This document shows positions 1 through 6,089 of a stretch of DNA of 8,727 bases, piece after piece (the first letter of the stretch is position 1; every line of letters begins with the position of its first letter). The notes under the pieces were generated by a model. That model made no database searches. It had not been told where the DNA came from and saw nothing but the letters and a program-made list of their open reading frames with translations. Position numbers and translations under genes: made by a program. This DNA comes from Bacteroidota bacterium (lineage in GTDB: Bacteria > Bacteroidota > Bacteroidia > Bacteroidales > UBA1556). Location: contig QMPB01000155.1 of NCBI GenBank assembly GCA_003648395.1, forward strand, positions 1 through 8,727. The letters run 5' to 3'.

Positions 1-1597
1 AATCATAACCATATGTTTCGGTATGAGTAAAATATGTTTTTATATATACATCATTTAATATCTCATAGGTAATATATAATCCTATAGTTTTATTATCCCA
101 TGTTTTATTCTTCAAATACGGTATACTTGTTGGATCATAGCCTGAAGTATTATTATAAACATATTCATCACCATGAACTGCATAAAAATACTCTGCTTTT
201 AAATAAAGTCGTGGAATGGGCTTATACTGCAGTGCTAAATATATTTCTCGTGAGTTATCTATTAAATAATGTCCCAAATTAAATTTATTGGTGGCATAAG
301 TAAGTGCTGCAACTGTGTGTTTATATGTCATAGGAGCTGTTTGAGTAAACTCTGCTGTAAGGGCCAAATCTTTAAATGGCCAATTACTTAACCTAAATCC
401 AGCTTTATAACTAAAGAAATTATGAAGAGTATCATTGCCTACCCTATCTTTTTTAAACTCATCGGCATAAATAGTTCCATAAAGATGTAAGTGTTTTATC
501 TTTCTAACACTAAAATCAAGAAACATTTGCGAATTTTGATTCTCTACACCATGATTTATAGTATGGTCCATGGATTTAAAGAACATAAACGGAATCATAT
601 ATGCAGGATGTGGACCATTTAAATCTGTATAAATTATTGAATTTCCAAAGGAAAAATTAATTCCTCGCCAAGGAATAAATGTAAACATATTTGTTGCTAT
701 AAATTTTGGTCGAAATACAGCTTTATATCTTCCAGTAGTAGCATTATAAGATCTTGCACTATCAATATCTTCGCTTACTAGCCAACCGTGGTGATAATTA
801 AAATCAAACCATTTTACTGGATTAAGATGTAGCTTTATCATAGCATAACTTGGCGTACGACCAGAAAGAATATTTGCTCCATGGTAGTTATTCCCAACTT
901 GTATGTGATCTTTTATTAATCCTATATCTCCCCAATCCCAAGAATATGTTATTCCTCCACGCATTTCAGAATAATCTCCTCCAGGTCTTCCGCCCTCACC
1001 AATTTTATAGTTACCACCCTCTTCAAGAGTTTTATAATTTGGGAATGCCATTATTTCAGTTATGGAATTATCACGTAATGAAGCGTAAAAACTCCAATTA
1101 TCGCCAACAGTAGCATAGGCACTAAGCCCTCCCCAAAAATGGCGAACAGAACCACTATCATTAGTTCGATAGTCCACGCCCCAAATTGGTTTTAACGCAA
1201 AAGTAAATAAGTCGTCCTTATAGTAAAATCCGTATTGCTTAAGGTGCAGTGAAGATTTAGTACTAGATTTTACAATCAGATTCAACTTAGTATCTCCATA
1301 TGGATTTATTGTATCAGGAGACACAAATTGATACTCTTGAAGATAGAAAGCGATTTGTTTTTTTTGTCTATTTGACAATGCTGAGGCAGTATCAGCAGCA
1401 ATAAGCCATGCATAAATCTGTTGTCTGCTATAGGGCTTTACTACCGAGTTTATATCAATATAATGCTCATTTGCAAGCTCGTCAATAAAATCAAACAACT
1501 CAACTTGAGTAATATGTGTAGGTGTACTCTGAGAGAATAACTTCCCTACAGATAAGACCATTATAGCAACTAAAACCAATAATAAACGATAATTCAT
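1..1597 (-). CDS. Wzi-like outer-membrane capsule assembly protein (3' end missing)
   Basis: This reading frame starts at the ATG at 1597 and stays open to the window edge, giving 532 complete codons with no stop or frameshift, so the C-terminus lies outside. The first 23 residues form a Sec signal peptide: a short Asn-Tyr-Arg start, a hydrophobic core, and a likely cut after LFSQ. A helical segment follows with the phrase YIDINSVVKPYSR. The rest is rich in aromatic residues and alternating strands (for example KHLHLYGTIYADEF and IYLALQYKPIPRLYLKAEYF), as expected of an outer-membrane beta barrel. From memory this pattern matches Bacteroidota proteins annotated as Wzi family; Wzi anchors or assembles capsule at the outer membrane. 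The sugar transferase gene 27 bases upstream on the same strand supports a polysaccharide role. A RemB-like surface protein or another barrel family is possible. The barrel is well supported, the exact family less so. Confidence 0.68.
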   Translation of the reverse strand, partial: MNYRLLLVLVAIMVLSVGKLFSQSTPTHITQVELFDFIDELANEHYIDINSVVKPYSRQQIYAWLIAADTASALSNRQKKQIAFYLQEYQFVSPDTINPYGDTKLNLIVKSSTKSSLHLKQYGFYYKDDLFTFALKPIWGVDYRTNDSGSVRHFWGGLSAYATVGDNWSFYASLRDNSITEIMAFPNYKTLEEGGNYKIGEGGRPGGDYSEMRGGITYSWDWGDIGLIKDHIQVGNNYHGANILSGRTPSYAMIKLHLNPVKWFDFNYHHGWLVSEDIDSARSYNATTGRYKAVFRPKFIATNMFTFIPWRGINFSFGNSIIYTDLNGPHPAYMIPFMFFKSMDHTINHGVENQNSQMFLDFSVRKIKHLHLYGTIYADEFKKDRVGNDTLHNFFSYKAGFRLSNWPFKDLALTAEFTQTAPMTYKHTVAALTYATNKFNLGHYLIDNSREIYLALQYKPIPRLYLKAEYFYAVHGDEYVYNNTSGYDPTSIPYLKNKTWDNKTIGLYITYEILNDVYIKTYFTHTETYGYD

Positions 1598-1624
1598 TTT
1601 ATTTTTTTTAATTATACAAAAAGC

Positions 1625-2659
1625 TTAATTAGACCTTGCTTTCTTAAAAACAATATTATCAAACGCTTTCCAGAAATATTTCCAATCAGTACGAAGTGGG
1701 TGCTTATCAAAAGCTTCAAGATATCTACGTTCAGAATCAATAATTTCTTCTAAATCCTTTGGTAAATCTGCATAAAATGGCGGCACTAATCCTGGCTTAA
1801 ACTTTTTTCTATACTCCTGATAATCTTCAGGATATAGACTCATATAGTGTGCGCTTAAAGGCCTTACTCCCACAATTTTAAGATCCAGTTTAAGCAAGTT
1901 TATCAGCATTGGCAATTCGTCGAGCCAAAGTTTTCTAAACAACGCACCCATGGTCGTAATTCTAAAATCATTTTTAAACTTACCACCTTCTTGAAGATTG
2001 TTATTTTGATAAACATATTCTTGAAGATATTCCGAATAAGCATGCATTGTACGAGCCTTATAAACCTTAATCATCTTTCCATTTTTACCATATCTTTTCA
2101 AAGAAATAAATGGTCCATAGGTTGGATCAGTATCAAAGCTAGGCTGTTTTATCTTTCTTACAACTATCCATAGTCGATCTTTAATCTGGGTTTCTTTCAC
2201 GATTTCAAAACCACAAGAATATATTCTTCCTAAAGTTTCAGCTTTAGAAAGAACTCTATTTCTACCTGCTGTAGTAAAAAAATAAATTTTCTTTAAACCC
2301 CAAACTTTTGGGCTAACACGCTTTACAAAAAAATCAAAAGTATACATTCCCCAATTAAGACCTTTAGGGTATTTATTTAGGATACGTTTCTTTCTAAGGG
2401 TGTAAGTTTCTACATTACAAATAAACAAACCACCATCATCTAACTTAGCATTAACACTTTCGAAGAATTTATTGATTCTTCGAATATTGTTAATCTGATT
2501 TATATTTATAATATTTTTAAAACTCTGCTGATGTTGCTTATCAATATTAAAAGCACTAGATGTTGATACTACCAAAGTATCGCGGCTATCTACACTAACA
2601 TACTCCGAAATAAATTCGTAAGCACTTTCCCCCGTTTCTCTAATTAGTATATTTTTCAT
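1625..2659 (-). CDS. Sugar transferase (bacterial sugar transferase family) with methyltransferase-like N-terminal half
   Basis: The 344-residue product has two parts. Residues 180-300 carry the signature of polyprenyl-phosphate sugar-1-phosphate transferases: KARTM (201-205, usually KFRSM), RIT (233-235), the LDELP segment with the catalytic Asp-Glu pair (D247, E248), and VGVRP (263-267, usually VGPRP). Such enzymes move a sugar phosphate from a nucleotide sugar onto undecaprenyl phosphate, the first membrane step of capsule, exopolysaccharide or O-antigen synthesis. Residues 1-170 replace the usual membrane re-entrant helix (KRxxD type). They look like a degenerate class I methyltransferase fold: a DDGGLFICN strand near 74-82 and a CGFEIVKE end near 149-156, but no glycine-rich SAM loop. 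The ATG at 2659 was chosen as the first start; an A/T-rich leader and a TAnnTTTG-like box lie upstream. The gene probably forms an operon with the Wzi-like gene. The sugar specificity cannot be read from the sequence. Confidence 0.82.
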   Translation of the reverse strand: MKNILIRETGESAYEFISEYVSVDSRDTLVVSTSSAFNIDKQHQQSFKNIININQINNIRRINKFFESVNAKLDDGGLFICNVETYTLRKKRILNKYPKGLNWGMYTFDFFVKRVSPKVWGLKKIYFFTTAGRNRVLSKAETLGRIYSCGFEIVKETQIKDRLWIVVRKIKQPSFDTDPTYGPFISLKRYGKNGKMIKVYKARTMHAYSEYLQEYVYQNNNLQEGGKFKNDFRITTMGALFRKLWLDELPMLINLLKLDLKIVGVRPLSAHYMSLYPEDYQEYRKKFKPGLVPPFYADLPKDLEEIIDSERRYLEAFDKHPLRTDWKYFWKAFDNIVFKKARSN

Positions 2660-2698
2660 CTAAAATAATGATGATTTATTAGCCTTAGTTTTACGTTA

Positions 2699-2706
2699 CA
2701 AATGTA
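2699..2706 (-). promoter_or_regulatory. Candidate -7 promoter element for the sugar transferase/Wzi unit
   Basis: On the minus strand this reads TACATTTG, a full match to the Bacteroidota -7 consensus TAnnTTTG. It lies about 40 bases upstream of the ATG at 2659, which would give a leader of roughly 30 bases. I see no TTTG at the usual -33 distance. The motif is short and the region AT-rich, so this rests on match plus position only. Confidence 0.4.
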
Positions 2707-2808
2707 CATTATTTTTGATGAAATATAATTCTCTTCTACAATTGATAGGTTTTTTTATCCATTATTTTTCTCATAACTACAAAATCACTAGCGTTAACTA
2801 TCATAAAC

Positions 2809-2826
2809 TAAATATATAGATATTTA
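2809..2826. repeat. Short perfect inverted repeat in the divergent intergenic region
   Basis: Arms TAAATAT and ATATTTA (7 bases each) are separated by ATAG. A second inverted repeat follows at 2864-2880, with arms TACTAT and ATAGTA around CATTT. Both lie between the divergent genes, where a regulator could bind. The arms are almost all A/T and could be chance. Confidence 0.25.
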
Positions 2827-2936
2827 TTACATACTTATTTACAGTCTATTACATCTAATAAACTACTATCATTTATAGTATTATTTTTACTTTATTGTAG
2901 AAGTAGATATTTTTAATATTTATACTTTCTTTTGAT

Positions 2937-2944
2937 TATTTTTG
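2937..2944 (+). promoter_or_regulatory. Candidate -7 promoter element for the lipoprotein/sprT genes
   Basis: The sequence TATTTTTG matches TAnnTTTG and ends 16 bases before the ATG at 2961, implying a leader of only about 10 bases. No -33 TTTG stands at the normal distance. An identical TATTTTTG occurs at 2710-2717, far from any plus-strand start, so chance matches are to be expected in this stretch. Confidence 0.3.
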
Positions 2945-2960
2945 TCCAAATTATTTTATT

Positions 2961-3110
2961 ATGATAAGTAGCAAGCTTAAATTATTATTAGTATTAATAT
3001 CTATTTTATTTGTAATGGCATCATGTGCCTCAAGTAAAAAGTATAAGGGAAGTGATTGTCCAAGTTTTGGTTCGGTAGAAAAGACTGTTGATATAAATGC
3101 AAGAGGTTGA
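2961..3110 (+). CDS. Small lipoprotein, function unknown (49 residues)
   Basis: The frame runs from the ATG at 2961 to the TGA at 3108-3110. The product begins MISSKLK, continues with a hydrophobic stretch (residues 6-20), and reaches the lipobox-like VMASC with Cys22 as the predicted lipidated residue. The mature part is only 28 residues: CASSKK, then YKGSDCPSFGSVEKTVDINARG split across residues 28-49, with a second cysteine at 33. The charged start, hydrophobic core and lipobox in order argue for a real lipoprotein rather than a chance frame. It overlaps the sprT-like gene by 14 bases in another frame, which suggests translational coupling. Tiny lipoproteins with an SDCP-like tail are, as I recall, common in Bacteroidota and lack a known function. 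Low-confidence alternative: a leader peptide that sets sprT translation. Confidence 0.72.
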   Translation: MISSKLKLLLVLISILFVMASCASSKKYKGSDCPSFGSVEKTVDINARG

Positions 3111-3714
3111 TTTTGTAAATATTATAAGTCGGTATGTACCATTACCTGCAATTACTGAGTTATGGAAATTCTTTGGTAGTAATGTAGTAAATTTGAAAAT
3201 CACTAAAGATAGAGTGACGAAATTTGGGGACTTTAGATACTCCAATGGGGGCACTAAGGTTTCTCAAATTACTGTAAATGGGGGTTTGAATAAATACTCA
3301 TTCCTTATTACATTACTTCATGAGATGGCTCATTATAAGGTTTATGTTCAGCATAGTAAAGCTTGCAAACCTCATGGTGTAGAATGGAAAAAAGCTTTTC
3401 AAGAGATTGTAGCTCCATTTATTAATTCAGGTATATTTCCTCAGCCCTTGGAAACTGTATATAGAAAACATATGCAAAATCCAAGAGCAGCAACACATAG
3501 CGATATGGATTTACTACGCTGCTTGAATTTATATAATTCGGAATCAGAAGTGGAAAATATACATCTTGAAGATATTGCCTTTGGGAAAAAATTCGCTTTT
3601 AAAGGTCGGGTTTTTATTAAAGAAGAGAAAAGAAGAACAAGATATATGTGTACCGATATAAATAGTGGGAAAAAGTATACAATTAATGGATTGGCAACAA
3701 TTGAAAAAGTATAA
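3097..3714 (+). CDS. SprT-like zinc metalloprotease-domain protein
   Basis: The 205-residue protein has the SprT-type metal site: HEMAH at 75-79 (ligands H75 and H79, catalytic E76) and the third ligand His93 in KPHGVEW (91-97). The strand ITVNG (58-62) precedes the helix as in the family. The family includes bacterial SprT and the eukaryotic DNA-protein crosslink protease Spartan; the substrate of bacterial versions is poorly defined. No signal peptide is visible, so it should be cytoplasmic. The start is fixed by a TAA directly upstream of the ATG in the same frame (3094-3096), forcing the 14-base overlap with the lipoprotein gene. Classical SprT proteins end in a cysteine-rich zinc ribbon. 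Here the C-terminal strands (about 165-203, with EEKRRTRYMC and SGKKYTI) keep only Cys185, so the ribbon cannot bind zinc in the usual way. surE follows after 23 bases. Confidence 0.85.
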   Translation: MQEVDFVNIISRYVPLPAITELWKFFGSNVVNLKITKDRVTKFGDFRYSNGGTKVSQITVNGGLNKYSFLITLLHEMAHYKVYVQHSKACKPHGVEWKKAFQEIVAPFINSGIFPQPLETVYRKHMQNPRAATHSDMDLLRCLNLYNSESEVENIHLEDIAFGKKFAFKGRVFIKEEKRRTRYMCTDINSGKKYTINGLATIEKV

Positions 3715-3737
3715 GAATAATTTAATAAAACAAAGAA

Positions 3738-4502
3738 ATGAATAAACCATTAATACTAATTACTAATGACGATAGTATTTCAGCTCCTGGCATTAGGTTT
3801 TTAATAAATGTTATGCGTTCAATTGGCGAGGTTGTAATTGTGGCTCCTGAAGGGGCTCAATCAGCTAAAAGCCATTCTATTACAATAACAAATCCATTGC
3901 GTTATAATACAATTGAGGAAAGCACTGATTACAAAGAATATAGCCTAAACGGAACACCTGTTGATTGTGTAAAGTTTGCTTTGCATAAATTATTAGACCG
4001 AAAACCTGACATTATTGTGTCTGGTATTAACCATGGCTCTAATGCGTCCATTAATATTATCTACAGTGGCACAATGGCTGCTGCAACAGAAGGTGCAATG
4101 GGAGGAATTCCAAGTATTGGATTCTCAATATTAGATTATAGTTTTGATGCCAACTTTAATTATGCAAAGAAGTATATTATCAAAATAGTTAATAAAGTAT
4201 TAGCTGAAGGGCTACCAAGTAAAACTGCATTGAATGTAAACTTCCCAATGGCTAATGGCAAGGAATATAATGGAATTAAGGTTTGCCGACAGGCTGATGG
4301 CTATTGGCGTGAGAATTTTGAAGAAAGACTTGACCCAAGGGATGGTAAACCATACTATTGGCTAAAAGGAGATTTTCTTCTTAATGATAAAGCTGAAGAT
4401 ACAGATGAGTTTGCTCTAAGTAATTATTATGTCTCTTTGGTGCCAGTAAAATTTGATTTTACTGATTATAGTAATATTAAAGAGTTAAAATCGTTTGAAT
4501 AA
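3738..4502 (+). CDS. surE: 5'/3'-nucleotidase SurE
   Basis: SurE is a metal-dependent phosphatase that removes phosphate from nucleoside 5'- and 3'-monophosphates in the cytoplasm, and in some bacteria also from short polyphosphate. The 254-residue product has all family signatures: ILITNDD at the N-terminus with metal-binding D11 and D12, Ser42 in GAQSAKSHSIT (39-49), NGTPVDCVKFAL (71-82), and SGINHG then YSGTMAAATEG (95-119) with metal-binding Asn98. The YWREN and DGKPYYWLKGD segments in the C-terminal part also fit the family. Length is normal. The ATG at 3738 places NDD at the expected distance from the start, and the leader is A-rich without a clear Shine-Dalgarno site. Association of surE with lpxB is, from memory, seen in other Bacteroidota. 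Confidence 0.96.
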   Translation: MNKPLILITNDDSISAPGIRFLINVMRSIGEVVIVAPEGAQSAKSHSITITNPLRYNTIEESTDYKEYSLNGTPVDCVKFALHKLLDRKPDIIVSGINHGSNASINIIYSGTMAAATEGAMGGIPSIGFSILDYSFDANFNYAKKYIIKIVNKVLAEGLPSKTALNVNFPMANGKEYNGIKVCRQADGYWRENFEERLDPRDGKPYYWLKGDFLLNDKAEDTDEFALSNYYVSLVPVKFDFTDYSNIKELKSFE

Positions 4503-4524
4503 CAGAATTATAAAAACTTATATA

Positions 4525-4824
4525 ATGGAAATATTAAAAAAGAACTCATTTATTCTTGGAATGGTATTATCTACCATAGCTCCAATTATTCTATTTTTTG
4601 GACTTACAGCATTAGTAGATTTCTTAAGTGAAAAATACACTCAAGGTATTCCTCTAATTCAAGAGCATAATATTATATTGGTGAGTATATTCCTAAATAT
4701 GATTATTTTTACAACATATATTCATAAACCTCCATACGATAAAACTGGTCGTGGTGTAATGATTATGACATTTATCTTTACGGGAATCTATTTCATCTGG
4801 AGGTTTAGACAATTTATGGATTAG
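4525..4824 (+). CDS. Small three-helix membrane protein, function unknown
   Basis: The 99-residue product begins MEILKKNSF and has three predicted membrane segments, at about 8-34, 49-66 and 78-94. The loop between the second and third is HKPPYDKTGRGV, with a conserved-looking KTGRG. I do not recognise a named family, though small membrane proteins with a similar GRG motif before the last helix are familiar from Bacteroidota. A longer version from the TTG at 4495, overlapping the end of surE by 8 bases, is possible but less likely: the ATG at 4525 sits right before a charged EILKKN stretch and the first helix, and the extra ten residues look like unselected sequence. It lies between surE and lpxB on the same strand, so a role in the inner membrane near lipid A synthesis can be guessed but is not shown. 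Confidence 0.78.
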   Translation: MEILKKNSFILGMVLSTIAPIILFFGLTALVDFLSEKYTQGIPLIQEHNIILVSIFLNMIIFTTYIHKPPYDKTGRGVMIMTFIFTGIYFIWRFRQFMD

Positions 4825-4891
4825 TAAATATTGACTGATATTATTCATTCATATATAAAAAGAAATAATAAAAGCATAGAAATAGGATATA

Positions 4892-5998
4892 ATGAAATAT
4901 TTTATAATAGCAGGAGAAGCGTCAGGAGATTTACATGGAAGCAATCTTATTGATGCGCTTAAACATTATGACAGTAAAGCTGAATTTATGTTTTGGGGTG
5001 GAGATAAAATGGCAGATGCCAGTGGGATATCTCCCGCTAAACACATCAGTGATCTTGCTATAATGGGGTTTATTGAAGTAATAATAAACTTAGGTAAAAT
5101 TAAAAAGAACTTTAATCAATGTAAGAGCCAAATTTCGGATTATAAACCTGATGCTGTGATTTTTATCGATTTTCCAGGTTTTAATTTGCGCATTTCTCCT
5201 TTTGTTCGCAAATTAGGCATCTCCACTTATTACTATATTTCGCCAAAAGTATGGGCCTGGAAGAAAAAGAGAGTTTATAAAATTATAAAATCTATTGATG
5301 TACTATATAGTATCCTTCCTTTTGAAGTAGAATTTTATAAACAGTTCAACTACCCAATAAAGTATATTGGAAATCCACTTATGGATGAAATTGATAAATT
5401 CAAAAAAGAAAACCCAGCAATAAGTAAACCCAAAAAACTTATTGCTATGCTACCAGGAAGCCGAGATCAAGAGCTCCAAAGAATGCTGCCAATTATGATA
5501 GATGTAGCTGATAAAATAGAAAACTATGATTTTATAATTGCAGGAGCACCCAATTTCGACAAAAGTTATTATGAAAGTTTCTTCAAAAAAAGGCATTATA
5601 AAATTGAATTTAACAAAACATATTCTATTCTTTCAGAGGCAGAATCGGCAATGGTTACATCCGGAACAGCAACATTAGAAACAGCATTGTTCAATGTGCC
5701 ACAGGTAGTTTGTTATAAAGCAAATTCAATATCGTATGTTATTGCAAAGAATCTAGTAAAAATAAAATATATTTCTTTAGTAAATCTAATTCTCAATAAA
5801 GCAGCAATTGTGGAGCTTATTCAATATGACATGAATCCAACACAACTGCACCAAGAGCTTATTAACACTCTTGAAGGAGGAAAGAAACGAAAACAAATAT
5901 TGACTGATTATTCAATTCTACAAGAACTAGTTGGCGGCCCAGGTGCATCAAAAAGAGCTGCTGAAGATATCTTTAATAGAGAGAGCGAAAAACAATAA
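4892..5998 (+). CDS. lpxB: Lipid A disaccharide synthase LpxB
   Basis: LpxB (glycosyltransferase family 19) joins UDP-2,3-diacylglucosamine to 2,3-diacylglucosamine 1-phosphate (lipid X), forming the disaccharide of lipid A at the inner face of the cytoplasmic membrane. The 368-residue protein carries the family motifs in order: GEASGDLHG (8-16), MGFIEV (58-63), DFPGFN (93-98) with the presumed catalytic Asp93, SPKVWAWKKKR (117-127), LPFEVEFY (142-149), GNPLMD (160-165, a variant of the proteobacterial GHP motif), LPGSRDQE (187-194), SGTATLETAL (257-266), and NLILNKAAIVELIQ (298-311). Length is close to the usual 370-390 residues. The ATG at 4892 places the glycine-rich motif normally at the N-terminus, and AGGA sits four bases upstream. 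It implies a Gram-negative outer membrane with lipid A. The 67-base gap upstream shows no promoter consensus, so it may be read with surE. Confidence 0.96.
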   Translation: MKYFIIAGEASGDLHGSNLIDALKHYDSKAEFMFWGGDKMADASGISPAKHISDLAIMGFIEVIINLGKIKKNFNQCKSQISDYKPDAVIFIDFPGFNLRISPFVRKLGISTYYYISPKVWAWKKKRVYKIIKSIDVLYSILPFEVEFYKQFNYPIKYIGNPLMDEIDKFKKENPAISKPKKLIAMLPGSRDQELQRMLPIMIDVADKIENYDFIIAGAPNFDKSYYESFFKKRHYKIEFNKTYSILSEAESAMVTSGTATLETALFNVPQVVCYKANSISYVIAKNLVKIKYISLVNLILNKAAIVELIQYDMNPTQLHQELINTLEGGKKRKQILTDYSILQELVGGPGASKRAAEDIFNRESEKQ

Positions 5999-6010
5999 GA
6001 CCCCTTTTAG

Positions 6011-6030
6011 TTTTATTATTATTAATAAAA
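6011..6030 (+). terminator. Possible weak hairpin after lpxB
   Basis: A perfect inverted repeat with arms TTTTATTA and TAATAAAA around TTAT follows the lpxB stop by 12 bases. All pairs are A-T and no T-run follows the stem on the plus strand, so it would be a poor intrinsic terminator. Listed because of its position between two transcription blocks; chance is a serious alternative. Confidence 0.2.
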
Positions 6031-6050
6031 TATTGTATAACAATCTTCAC

Positions 6051-6058
6051 TAAATTTG
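6051..6058 (+). promoter_or_regulatory. Candidate -7 promoter element for the EEP/permease cluster
   Basis: TAAATTTG matches the Bacteroidota -7 consensus TAnnTTTG. It ends 31 bases before the ATG at 6090, giving a leader of about 20-25 bases. A TTG at 6033-6035 lies upstream, but its 15-base spacing is shorter than the usual range of about 17-23. The position in the 91-base gap after lpxB suggests that a new transcription unit starts here. Confidence 0.45.
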
Positions 6059-6089
6059 GCACTAATAATTATTCTTTAAAAAAAACAAT

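Larger units (their letters stand above)
2660..2960. other. AT-rich divergent intergenic region
   Basis: These 301 bases separate the minus-strand polysaccharide unit from the plus-strand lipoprotein/sprT/surE genes, so they should hold promoters in both directions. They contain very few G or C bases. I see no reading frame worth calling and no RNA gene. Visible structure includes two short perfect inverted repeats (2809-2826 and 2864-2880), the direct repeat ACTATCAT at 2797-2804 and 2865-2872, and matches to the Bacteroidota -7 consensus near each end. Any of these short features could arise by chance in such biased sequence. Confidence 0.6.

Noticed and set aside
850..1113. 87-codon plus-strand open frame, with a smaller one at 100-282
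   Set aside because: Both are antisense to the uninterrupted Wzi-like frame and encode no recognisable protein.
2864..2880. Short hairpin as a terminator or small RNA
   Set aside because: The stem is six pairs, mostly A-T, without a T-run, and it lies between divergent genes where no transcript should end. It is kept only as a possible operator.
3030..3254. Minus-strand open frame over the lipoprotein/sprT junction, and another at 3544-3750
   Set aside because: They are antisense to genes with clear protein signatures and have no features of their own.
4495..4824. TTG start for the small membrane protein, overlapping the end of surE
   Set aside because: The ATG at 4525 gives a more typical membrane-protein start and the added residues look unselected. 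It remains a minor alternative.
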